Made by a program: the position numbers and the translations under genes. From Aldrovandia affinis (taxonomy: Eukaryota; Chordata; Actinopteri; Notacanthiformes; Halosauridae), in NCBI GenBank assembly GCA_029706075.1, contig JAINUG010000048.1, positions 4,086,501 through 4,150,500 on the forward strand: DNA of 64,000 nt, written 5' to 3'. The stretch's first letter is position 1. The number at the start of each line of letters is the position of its first letter. The notes beneath the pieces were generated by a model. It was not told where the DNA came from and did not search any database. It saw only the letters and a program-made list of their open reading frames with translations. Shown here piece by piece: positions 1-12,200 of this stretch.

Positions 1-190
1 AACCTTAAACTATTTGAAAAAACTGTTAAAATACTGAGCCTTAAAATGTACTTCTGATGACTCATGACACACATTAATCTTTATCTTTAATCTTTAAGAA
101 ATGTTAGTGATGGAATAGTAAATATATTTGTTATGGCAGTGGGCTACATATACAATTCTTATATAATATTATGTTTAACCAATGTACACA

Positions 191-695
191 TATAGTACCA
201 GTCAAAGGTTTGAGTACACCTACTGGAAACTAGGTTTATTTCATAATTGACAATATCCACAAGAAAAATGTTCAATGTTCAAGAAAAATGAAAATTGTCT
301 GTAAATCTTGGTCTTCCCCAAAATAGCCAAAATGTGACCTTTGCCTTGATCACAGCCTCACAAACATGGGCCATTCGGTTAGTAAGTTTCAGCAGAAAAT
401 CACCCAACATGTCTTCCCAGCTCTCCTGCAGCAATTCCAACTGCAGAGACACTTGTGGGTTGCTTTGCTTTCCCTCTTCTATCCAGTTCATCTCATAACA
501 GTTCTATGGGATTGATTTCTGGACACTGGGCAGGCCAGGTCATTAGTTTGAGTTGTCCTTCACGTTCCTCCTTCACCAGATAGCTTTTGCACAACTGCAA
601 GGTGTGTTTCGGGTCGTTACCTTGCTGAAGAATGGAGTGCCTGATTAGCCGCAAACCAGATGGAAGGTGTACTCAAACATTTGACTGGTACTGTA
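191..695 (-). mobile_element. Tc1-like DNA transposon, deleted
   Basis: Ends are inverted: TATAGTACCAGTCAA at 191 and TTGACTGGTACTGTA ending at 695. Read on the minus strand, the inside holds the C-terminal part of a DD34E transposase (a PAQCPEINPIELLWDELDR-like reading) with stops. The N-terminal half is missing. A second fragment of the same family starts at 33143. Confidence 0.85.
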
Positions 696-799
696 CATTA
701 AATCATAATTTTCAATGACTAATAAGAACCGGACAAGATAGCACTGTGTGGCGCATAGTGTAGGAAATAGTCACTGGCTTGTGAACGGGTTCATAGGAG

Positions 800-868
800 T
801 ACATTTTACATTTTACATTTTAAGCATTTAGCAGACGCTCTTATCCAGAGCGACTTAGACGATGTGTA
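800..868 (-). mobile_element. SINE 3' tail fragment
   Basis: Contains TTTAGCAGACGCTCTTATCC, the reverse complement of the GGATAAGAGCGTCTGCTAAA tail shared by several fish tRNA-derived SINEs; the same tail occurs at about 19047-19066 on the plus strand. Confidence 0.75.
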
Positions 869-2759
869 ATTAAATGCAAATTAATGAGGGCCGTATAGCA
901 GCAGTGGCTCAAGAGGCAGAACTTCTATTGACAAACTGGTGAGAGAAATGTTTAATATGGGGGGTAATGAAGTAAAAAATAAACATTTTAAAAATAACTC
1001 AAATGGCAGAAGTGATGCGGTCAAACATGGTTTTATTTTCCACTGGAGTGTTAAGTCGGTCCACAAATTATGGTACAGCAGCCAAACACTGTAAAATGAG
1101 TATGGGTCCCTTCATGGAAGGCAGGGGGAGTCTACTTCTCTCACAAATTAACCCAGGTTAGTCTCAGGACTGACCCTGGTCAGCCCACACCCGGGCCCAT
1201 ATACAGAGGGAACTGGGATTGCGCCCCAGGACTCCAGAAAAGAAAGAGAAAGTCTCAGTCCCAAAATGTTTAATTTATGTCACATCTCTCTTGTTGTTTT
1301 GGACCTGCAAAAAAAGTTATAGCAAAAACAGCAGCAGTTAATTAGTCTGTCAACAGGTAAGTTATTAAGGAGAAAGACAGATGCATAGCCCAGACAGATA
1401 GGCAGACAGTCAGTCACTCACATATACAAGAGGGCAGACCCACAGCTTCACACACACGCCCATGCACACACGCACTCACACACACACACGCACACATGCA
1501 CGCACACACAAAAGCTGGGTGCAAACCAAAATTCCGTCAACTTCATCAAGGTAATTAGATATATAACAAAGTGTCAGCCAACTATTCCTAAGAAATGATG
1601 TCAGGTACCTTTTAATCACCTGAGCAGATTCTTCTTAGTGTATCATTTTCACATTCTGACAGGCAGAGATTTGTTAGATCATATTTTTATGTTCCAGCAA
1701 TAGGTGGCTGCAGTTCATAATCCGTCCATCCGGTGGGACAGGTTAGGACCCGCCCGCTCTCGGAGGGTCCCGGGACAGCACCGGAACCCAGGGTCAGGAA
1801 CAGCCAAGGCTCCACAAATCACTCTATATTCAGTCATTTAAAACTGTCATTCTACAAGGCATTGAGAAGGAAGCTAAAGACAAGCTGAACAAAAGGGAGT
1901 CTGAGTTCTGATATTTCATATTTCATCCACTTAAAAAAATACATAAAAAGACCCCTATATCATATCCAACTACTGTATGCTTTTCTTTCAACTTTGAGTA
2001 CCACGTTTAAATGATTCAAGTTCTGATAATCTTCAATAATAAACTCAGTAAAAGGATGTTGTGTAAGCTTGCATTAATTTGTTCTTGAAAATGAAAGAGA
2101 AAGCATATGGCAGTTAGATTTAATCTGGGCCAAAGTGAAAGAAATCAAGAAATAAACACAAGAGCATTAAAGTACCACCAAGGGGTGTGTATGGGTAAAA
2201 AAGTGATCTGATGGGCAGCTCTCTGAGTTCAGTCAATACTCATGCATCTGGGGGCCTGGTTCTGGTACTAGACCAGTGTGTGAGCTGGGTCAACAGGAGC
2301 TTCACAACCAGACATGGGGAGCTGCAGGGGAGCAGACATGGGCTTGTTGGGAGGTGGGGGGGTGGGTGAAGCTCCAGGGGAAGTTCTACTAGTACCAGGT
2401 CCAGGCAAAAGCAGATTTTCCAGCTGACATCCTCGACATAATATCCATCAGCCCCAAAGCACAATTCAAATGCTCTGGGCAGAGCCCAACATACAACTTT
2501 GAAAGTGATATTGAGCTCCTCAAAAACATGTAGCACTGCACAACTAAATGACAAGTCTGACATAATTACAGAACTAATGCCGCTCAATGTCCTGATTCTG
2601 AATATCACACATGTAAGATTTATAAATATATCTATTAAAGCCGTAACAGTCACTGCGGCGTTGCCCTTCCTGCAGAAAGGATTGGCAAAGGGAGCTCAGC
2701 AGAGTGAAGAGTGGTGGGGGAAGGAGAGGGGTGGGGCCAGGGAAGAGTGACCTTTGGCC

Positions 2760-3233
2760 CTAGGACATTACCACCTCCACCTCCGGTAGCACAGCCTCCT
2801 CCTCAGGCTCCACCTCCGTGTTGATCTGGGCCACGCCCAGGCGGTACAAAGCATCCCGGATCACAACCTCGCCCGGTTGGCAGCCCTGCAGGACGTCACC
2901 GATTTGTTGGTTGACGATGTCCTTACTGGTGAGGAAGTCCACCAGTCGGTTGTAGAGGTAGTAGTAGGCTGCATTGTCAAAGGCCAGGGGCTTGCTCCGC
3001 AGCTCGCCATCTGGTCGTTCCTCCGCCAGCCCAGCCACCACACTCCGGTAGGGCTCCAGCTCCTGGCACAAGGACAGGGCATGGTGGCGTGCAGCGGGGG
3101 GCCCCTCGCCCACCTCCCCAGGGTGCACAATCCAGCGGGATGGGGACTTGGTTATGGGGTGCACCTGGGAGTTCTCTGCCCCTGAAAGGTCCATGCTGTA
3201 CTGCTGATCCTGCAGCTCCGCACACGACACATA
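2760..3233 (-). CDS. hmgxb3: hmgxb3 exon 20, C-terminus
   Basis: 157 codons and a TAG stop: [60 protein letters not shown], ending in an acidic tail [16 protein letters not shown]. The acceptor CTCCCCAG lies before 3233. Three other open frames over 2861-3225 are shadows. Confidence 0.95.
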   Translation of the reverse strand, partial: YVSCAELQDQQYSMDLSGAENSQVHPITKSPSRWIVHPGEVGEGPPAARHHALSLCQELEPYRSVVAGLAEERPDGELRSKPLAFDNAAYYYLYNRLVDFLTSKDIVNQQIGDVLQGCQPGEVVIRDALYRLGVAQINTEVEPEEEAVLPEVEVVMS

Positions 3234-6200
3234 CTGGGGAGGGGAAACATCAGGATCACCTGGGCCCAACAGCCAACCACCATCATACCTACAACCACGG
3301 AACCTACCTACAGAACACGGATGGCCATTTCTAGTATTGAAGACTTACAGTTACCTTTCAGTTAGCAGTTGATTTAGACCAGGCACTGATTTTGTCAAAG
3401 ATTATGTAATAGTAAAATATTGCATTAGAGCATCTCCGTTTATAGACCAGTGCGGCTAACATATAGCTTGTGTCTCTTTGTTTTGAATACTAATGCTGTT
3501 TGATCTGTTCCATTCATTCATGTTTATTCTTTTTCTATTCAGTTACACATTGTGTTTGTTACAGTGTTGCATAACTTTTCTGTAATATGCAATGCGTTTC
3601 CTTTGTTAGTTGCTCCATATATGGACACCATCAAATAGGAAATTCCATACAGTGTGCCGCTCATGAATCTCAATGTATCTCAAGTCAAATTGGCGCATTG
3701 ATAGTTCCTATATCAATAATGACTTCAATTAAACCTGCAGACCCTGCTATAGACATGAGGTGGATGGAGAGATAAGAGAAAAAGAGGGAGGTAAAACGGT
3801 TCATGATCCTGCCTCTAACTCTGAACCCTCCCAAGGACCGTGGCCTACCTCCGGTTCGCCCATGGGATCCGAGAAGCAGCCCTGATTCTTGCCCCACATC
3901 TGTGTGGCCAGCTCGGGGTACTGGACATCAGTGCAGAGTGCCACCTGGCGGGCGGAGTCCGTCACATACACGGGCGGCCAGTAGTGGGAAGACACCAGCA
4001 GGTCCACATGGTCCCGTGCACTCTCCTGCCTCACCATGTACTTGGACCCGCACACCACCTAAAAGATCAGGAATCAAAGCCTCTATCAGTGAGCCAAAAC
4101 TGTAAACTTGGTAAAGACAGTATCTCCTAATAAAAGTATAAAACAGTGGAATGGTATGATGTGAAGTGGAGGGCTAGGAGAGAATAAGACAGATTTCTGA
4201 GTAGGGTATATTTGAAGTCAGTCAGTTGAGTGCAGCAGGTATTGCAACCGCACTTTCAGGACCCTGTACAGTGCATGCTCTTCATAGTCATACAGAAAGA
4301 TGGATGACGATTACTTAAATTTGTCATGAAGCAGGCAAATATTTAGCAAGCTAATCGTGGTTCCCATTAAACAAAGTTATTGTGTATAGATTTCCGTTTA
4401 CAAAATTGATCCGATCACTAGCTAGCCAAAGGTAAATAGCTTGAGCTACCCTCCTAATGATAAGGGTAGCTCAAGCTATTTACCTTTGGCTTGCTAGTGA
4501 TTGGATCAATTTTGTAAATGGAAATAGCTTGAGCTACCCTTACAAGCTATTTACCTTTGGCTAGCTAGTGATCGGATCAATTTTGTAACCGGAAATATCT
4601 TGAGCTACCCTTATCTTTAGAAGGGTTGTGCTGAACTCACTATTATGTTATTTGTGTCATCATTTTCATTCAAATATAGTATTTTTCTGTCTCTTTCTTA
4701 TGAACATACTGTAGCTCAGGGGCCGTATGTACAAAGATTCTAAGAGTAGGAGTGCTGATCTAGGATCAGGTTTCTCCTGTCCATATCCTAACCATATCCA
4801 TTATGAGCTAAAAGACTAAACTGATCCTAGATCAGCACTCCTACTCTTAGAATCTTTGTACATACGGCCCCTGGTGTTAGCTGCTGTGTTGTCGTTGTTG
4901 TTTGTTCATTCTGAGTTTGTGTAGGTTGTCTGTAATGTGGTGTTCTCATTGGTTGATTTGTTTAATTATGCACGGTTCCCATTAGTCTTTATGTAGTTGG
5001 TTATGTTCAGGCTTATTTTTGTGTTTGGGAGGGGTTTGAATGCCAATGTTGTTTGTGGTGTCTCCCCTCTCTCCTACGTAGTTATTTAACTGTGGATCCG
5101 CATCATCCCCTGCATATCATTTGCTTTACTCCTGTCAACACCTTGCGGTTCCATGATAAGTCTTGCATTGTTTGGACGATACACACTTTTTGCCAAGGAT
5201 GAATTAGGCCCACTAAAATGCAAATCCTGTTGAAGAGCACCCTCACCACATATCTTCCCTCCACTGAGATACCAAGACCTCATAATACTACAGATTGATC
5301 TATTATGTGAATGGGGTATTGGAAAATAATGAAACAAGTGTGCCTATGGATAATTGCTGATATTTTCTCTATATGTTGTAAAATGCTGCACACGTGTTTC
5401 ACAAATTTGAACAACAGCTGAATGCACCAATGTGAATGTAAAGTAGGTAGCTTGCTAGAAGTAAAATCAAGCACACTTAGCTAGCTAGCTAGCTAGCAAT
5501 GTTGCTTCCTTGGTTGAACTGAAGAATCCGCATTCAACCTCAAAGCTACCAATGAAAGCAACTGGCACAGTACCATTCTTATTATGAGATTGATTAATTG
5601 GATGACATGTACAGAAAAATGTAAATAAAATGTGTAGCCATAAAAGAGGCTGACACCTATACATTTAAACCGATAAGAACCAATGAGTACCCTCACTCTG
5701 TTTCTGTTTACATTCCTTGATCATAAATCAAGAAATTGTCTGAATAATGAATAACATTTTTCTTTACATCACAAATTTTTTTCTCTGTACCCAAATTCAA
5801 GAAATATATTACCATATTAAACATCCGTTAATCTAATTTGTGCAGGTCAGGCAGTTTAATGCTCATGAAAAATAAACCAAGTTTTCACCGAACTGAAGTT
5901 TTCTAGGTTTTACTGCATGTTTTTCAAAGCTATTTTGCCATACCGTTAATGGAATGATTGAACTTAAAAGTGTAGTCTATTCTATGAAAGGAATCAGTCG
6001 ATCGCTCAATTAAATCCAATCCAATCCAATACTTCTCTGTGGCTCAGTTGGTAGAGCACAGCGTTGGCAACGCTTAGGTTGTGGGTTCAATCCCCACTGG
6101 GGCCACATATACTGATAATGTATGCATTCACTACTGTAAGTCGCTTTGGGTAAAAGCGTCGGCTAAATGGCGTATATATGATATTATTAATACAACAGTG

Positions 6201-9200
6201 CACCTGGTGTGGACAGATCTTGTACAGCTTGCCGGCGGTGAGGTCTGCGGGGGGTTGGGGGCCGGCGGCCAGGCCATTCTGCACATACGAGTACAGGGCG
6301 GACACCGCCATCACCATCTCATCCTGAAAGGAGAGAAGAGCTGTCAAGATGATCCACATCACAGGAGACAGCATCACCGGCATCACAGCATCATTGTTGC
6401 TGGGATTTTCCCAATGGTTTTGTAAATTGCGCCAGATGACCCTACCTCAGGGTATTATACATAAAACACTAAAATAATAAATGATACCAAAAATAATAAT
6501 TTATTTCCAATATATGAACGTATTTCTTAAGGGAAAATACATTTAATAAGACATTTAATTTCAGAACATGCATAGACAGCAAATAAACTTATGATACAAT
6601 ACAATTACCATACATTTTGCATGAATGTGCCATATATGTTTCAATTTTTTAATATCATGAAATGGCACCAATTCTTGTGCATTTATCAAACATTTTATGT
6701 TCTCCAAACATAACGTGTATGTACTTTCTCATATAATTGATGCCTTATATTATATATACAGGGGAAGACAAAATAATGAAAACTAACAATATAGTGTATT
6801 CATATTTATTAAAGAATAAGGAGTTGGGCCTCCCTTTACCTTCAGAACAGCTTCAATCGTTCTTGGAATGCTGTTATACAAGTTCTTAACTGTTTCTAGT
6901 GGAATATTGAACGATTCTTCAAGAATGAAAGCCTCCAGTTCTTTGAGAGATGAAGGCGGTGGAAATATATTTCACACTCTATGTTCCAGACCTTCCCAGA
7001 AGGGTTCAGTGATGTTTAGGTCTGGTGATTGGGGAGGCCATGGAAGGTGTTTGACTTCATCCTGGTGTTCATGAAACCACTCTTGAACCCATTTAGCAGT
7101 GTGTACAGGGTGTTATTGTCTTGGAATATGGAAACATCAGGAAACAATGTTTGCACAGTAGGGTGCACCTGGTCACCAAAACATTGCTTTGTATTCCTTG
7201 GCTGTAATTCTACCATGCAGAGTAATAATCAGACTACCCATACCATAACAGATCCACCACCGTGTTTGACAGTTGAGAACAGGCAATGCAGCTTTAAGGC
7301 TTACTTTAGCTTTCCAAGACAATAATGATATTTGAAAACCTATTTGAGGGAATTTTTTATGTACCCAGTGTGTCCTTCCCGTGGTTCCTCTTTCTCATCA
7401 TAACCTGACATGGTCTTTTCAATACAACTTGAAGTTACTAGGACAGTGTGACACGTCACACACAAGTTCAGCTACAACCATAAGGAGACGGAGAAGAAGG
7501 CAGCAGAGAGGTGTCGATGGACAGCCTCTCACTGTTTCCTCTTCATGAAAAAGGGGCCTGAGTGCAGGGATGTTTATAGATCATGCTGTTCCAATGCAGA
7601 AGATTCCAGATGCTATCAGCGGGGACTTCCGAGGGCTACAGCTTTGTCAGGGCGGCGGCACCCACCCTCAGTGAATTGTGTTGGAAGACTTGCTCAGAGC
7701 AGCAAACAAACAGAAAAGGTCACAGAGAATACGCCACTGTCTGTCTTTTCGAGACCAGAATACCTTCTGAGAGCCTAACTAAAGAAGAAAAATGTAATGG
7801 AAATAAAACCAAAAACTCTGCATGAAGTTAAAAGCTGAGCACAATGGTGTGACTTCCATCAATGAGTGAGGATGGACTCACTATCCATGAATACAGCCTC
7901 AGACAAGCCCTGTGGCAATAGGTAAAGTGATTCCAGCTGAAACAGTATTGAAAGCTGAACTCAGAAAGTGTTCATGTGAACGAAAAAGGCACACATTAAG
8001 CAACCAGCTCTTACCCAACACTTTGCTGCAACCCATGTAAAGCTATCCCTGGCGTTTACTTTTATAAGACCCTAGGTGCCCTCAGTAATGTTGGGAAGAA
8101 AAGCATAAGGTTTCGGTCAATGAAAATCAGGGTTGGACTGATATGGGAAAGAGTTCATTCCTGTTACCTGGAAAAACAGAACACCGCATGTAGGATACCT
8201 GGAAGACCAATGAATGTGTGCTTGTGTGTGTGTGTGTGTGTGCGCATGTGTTTGTGTGTGTGTGTGTGGTGAGGCAGGGTGGAATTCCTAAAAAAGATTT
8301 ACAGACCACGATGTTAACATCCTGTGCAGTGGGAAGTGAAACTCCTAACTCCAGCCAACACTGGGATAAAATTAAAACTGTTACGGATATACCACATTCC
8401 AAAAAAACACAAACGGAAACGGGTTCGGAGACACATTGCCTCGCCTCGGGCGACATCAATGTGGCGCCGATTACATCAAGTTGTTGAATCGCAAGATAAA
8501 CAGACTAAACAACTGCTGTTGTGGCATTAGGATTGATGAAAGCTCCCTTTTAATGTTCTTACGCTTGACGGAGAAGGGTGGGATTCCCGCTGTCAACTCA
8601 CATATCTGCACGGTTTTCAAACCCACAAGATCCTGTGCCACAGATTCCAGCCAAGTCACAGTGACTGCTTGATTAATGTTTGGACTTGGGATTCAATATA
8701 TTTTGACCACAACAAGGCTAAAACAGGGCTGACAATATCCAATCAAGGCCTACAGACAGTGACCTAAATCCAATTCTAAAACACTCGGCCATATAGGAAT
8801 TTTTTTAAATTTTTTATTGTACTTATACATTTGATACAGTGTACAACATACAATTTGCATCACTGATCTATGGCCAAAATGTACACAAGCTTAGATCTCC
8901 AGCAATGTGGTTTGTGTCAGGATTACCTTAGTGCTGTTTGGCTTGCACGGTGCACCACAGCGCTCCAGGACCTCCCTCAGCTCTTCTGAGCTGTGCTCGT
9001 CCACCTGGTCGGGCTTCAGAATGCCATCATGGATCAGTCGCACCAGTGCTGCCGGATCGCCTGGGACGGGACAGGTTCAAAGTTAAAAACCTCCAAGATC
9101 AGTCCTCTTTGGGGAGTCTACCTTATGGTTATCATTGAACATACTTCACATTCATTCAATTCATTTGCATCAAAATTCAAACATACAGTGTTGAATTTTC

Positions 9201-12200
9201 ACATACAACATACACATACAACAGGAAATGAAATCAATCAAGTCTAAAATGAACACTTATGGTAGACTTCACAATTCTGGGCATGTCCAGCCAAACACTT
9301 TCCATGTTCCGTGTTTATAATGATAAAGACAGAATATTTACAGAACTTGGCTTTTTTTCCCCCCCATGTTTTCTCTCTAATTTGAAATCACCTATTGTAC
9401 CTCTCAAGTCACCATTGTGCCACCCACATGTGCGTTAGAAGCACTGTAGATGAAGCACATACAGTGGGGAAAATAAGTATTTCACCCCCTGCTGATTTTG
9501 TGAGTTTGCCCCCTTACAAAGAAAGGAACGGTCTATAATTTTCATGGTAGGTTCATCTTAACAGTGAGAGACAGAATATATAAAAATCCCAGAAAATTAC
9601 ATTATATGAATTTTAAACATTTATTTGTGCTTTATTGAGGAAAATAAGTATTTCACCCCCTAGCAAAACATGACTCAGTACTTGGTGGAGAAACCCTTGT
9701 TGGCAAGCACAGCGGTCAGGCGTTTCTTGTAGTTGGTCACCAAGTTTGCGCAGATCCCAGGAGGATTTTGGCCCACTCCTCTTTGCAGATCCTCTCCAAA
9801 TCCTTAGAAATCCATTTTCAGTGTCCTGGCTAAGGGAAGGAGGTTCTCACCCAAGATATCCCGGTACATGGCCCCATTCATCCTCCCCTCGATCCGGTGA
9901 AGTCGTCCTGTGCCCTTAGCAGAGAAATAGCCCCAAAGCATAATGTTTCCACCGCCATGCTTGATGGTGGGGATGGTGTTCTTGGGGTCCAAGGCAGCTT
10001 TTTCTTCCTCCAAACACGGCGAGTCGAGTTGATGCCAAAGAGCTCGATTTTAGTCTCATCTGACCACAGCACTTTCTCCCAAGCCTCCTCTGAATCATCC
10101 AGGTGCTCATTGGCAAACTTCAGACGGGCCTGTACATGTGCCTTCTTGAGCAGGGGGACCTTGCGGGCACTACAGGATTTCAATCCATTACGGCGTAGTG
10201 TGTTACCAATGGTCATCTTGGTGACTGTGGTCCCAGCTGCCTTGAGATCATCAACAAGCTCCAGCCGTGTAGTTCTGGGTTGTTCCCTCACCTTTCTCAT
10301 GATCAGGTTCACTCCACGAGGTGAGATCTTGCGTGGAGCCCCAGACCGAGGAGATTGATGGTCAATTGGTGTTTCTTCCATTTTCTAATTATCGCACCAA
10401 CAGTTGACTCCTTCTCACCAAGCTGCTTGCCAATGGTCTTGTAGCCCATTCCAGTCTTGTGCAGGTCTACAATTTTGTCCCTGATGTCCTTAGACAATTC
10501 TTTGGTCTTGCCCATTGTGGAGAGGTTGGAATCTGATTCATTGATTGATTCTGTGGACAGTTGTCTTTTATACAGGTAGCAGTACTTAATTAGGAGTACT
10601 AATTAAGTAAGAGGACTAATCTGTGTGCCTCCTGGTCACATAACCGGTCTGTGGGAGCCAGAATTCTTGCTGTTTTGCTAGGGGGTGAAATACTTATTTT
10701 CCTCAATAAAACACAAATAAATGTTTAAAATTCATATAATGTGATTTTCTGGGATTTTTTAAAAATATTCTGTCTCTCACTGTTAAGATGAACCTACCAT
10801 GAAATTTATAGACCGACCGTTCCATTCCTTTCTTTGTAAGGGGGCAAACTCACAAAATCAGCAGGGGGTGAAATACTTATTTTCCCCACTGTAGATTCCT
10901 TTGATACACACTACAGAATGCACGGTACTACTGGTCAGAGGTCATTGGGAGCAACTAAGGCAGTGGCAATCTAAAGAACCCTGGCCTTATACCCCTCTAC
11001 CCCTGGCACATATGTATTTGTCTAATACAGTCTGTTTCTTTGAACAGTCATGAGATCATGAGATATACTAAGAATTGAAGGTTGTTGCCTTCCAGAGAAG
11101 CAAAGCTTTCCAAATAACTTAAAAAATGGAACATTCACACAATAATAAATACATTTGGTAATTGGCAGACCTTCTGCCAATGCACAGACAGTGTGGGCTT
11201 CAATCAGCTTCAAACTCACAAAAGAAAAACAAATTGGTTAAACTTCTTTTTCTATTTTGAACCAATATTTATCCCCTATTGTTTCCAACACAATTTGGAA
11301 TTCCCAACCACATTTGTTTAAATTTATCAATTTGAGAGAGGGCAGACAAGCACGCATGCTGCCAGCCACTGAGCCAGCCATCTCTCTAGTCGCTCCACCA
11401 TGTTACTGCACAGTCACTGTGCCAGAGAAGTACCCTTCATGCATCATCATACTCGGTGAGATGGGGACATGCTGACTGAAACCTTCCCTCCCTTGATTAC
11501 ATCATTTGCAATTATGTGTCACCAACAGGATTCGATTCTGGACCACGGGGCATGTCACTGCGCCAAGATAAAACCTGTCTAATTCCTGTTATTCTGAGCA
11601 GAGCTCCACTTCAAGCACAGCAAGGACTACCTTGGGGAAAGACATCAGAGACGTCCTTGTCCTTCTCCGTGTTTATGACCACAGAGTTCCTCATGAGGGG
11701 GGGAAAGAAGGGAGCGATGATTGATGCATCGAATTTGGTGATGGGAATACTGGAGGGGAAGGCTGCCTGCTCAATAGCCTCGCTTTCCATCGTCAGCCAG
11801 AAGTCATCCGCGTTCACCTCATCTGGTGCCTGGAAGTCTGGCCATGTGAACTATGGGCAAGAGAGAGACCATTTAGGTGGTCACAGGATCTGCTTAACCA
11901 CTACCCGACTCTATTACTTAGGCTATTCTCATTGCAATTTAATAAAGACATTAAATATCAACTATTAGTTGAACTGCTTATAGCTATTTTTGAAACATGA
12001 GAGTCAGCGGTGGGAATGTAAGGTATTTGTTTCACGCCTCACCTCCACATTCTTGAGCTGGAGCACGTTGTTGGCGTTGCGCTGGGCAATCTCCACTTTG
12101 GGCGCAATGCCACAGACCCCGCAGATCATGTCGTTGTAGTCACGAACAGTCAGGCACTCGAAGGCCCAGTACCCACTGCACAGCAGCTCCTCGATGTGGG

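Larger units (their letters stand above)
1..2759 (-). other. hmgxb3 3' flank and probable 3'UTR
   Basis: No coding region recognised. On the minus strand an AATAAA lies at 1032-1037 and an ATTAAA at 2119-2124, both possible poly(A) signals. The stretch holds a Tc1-like relic (191-695), a SINE tail (800-868), a CA-rich tract (about 1443-1508) and a GC-rich patch at about 1725-1810 of unknown nature. The 137-codon open frame at 2240-2653 has no recognisable similarity. Confidence 0.5.

Noticed and set aside
2240-2653. Minus-strand open frame of 137 codons after the hmgxb3 stop
   Set aside because: No similarity recognised; it lies in the probable 3'UTR.
6047-6106. Possible tRNA gene
   Set aside because: A and B boxes are present but it continues into a SINE tail and the tRNA fold is not convincing.
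9897-10358. Plus-strand open frame of 153 codons
   Set aside because: Antisense of a Tc1-like transposase.
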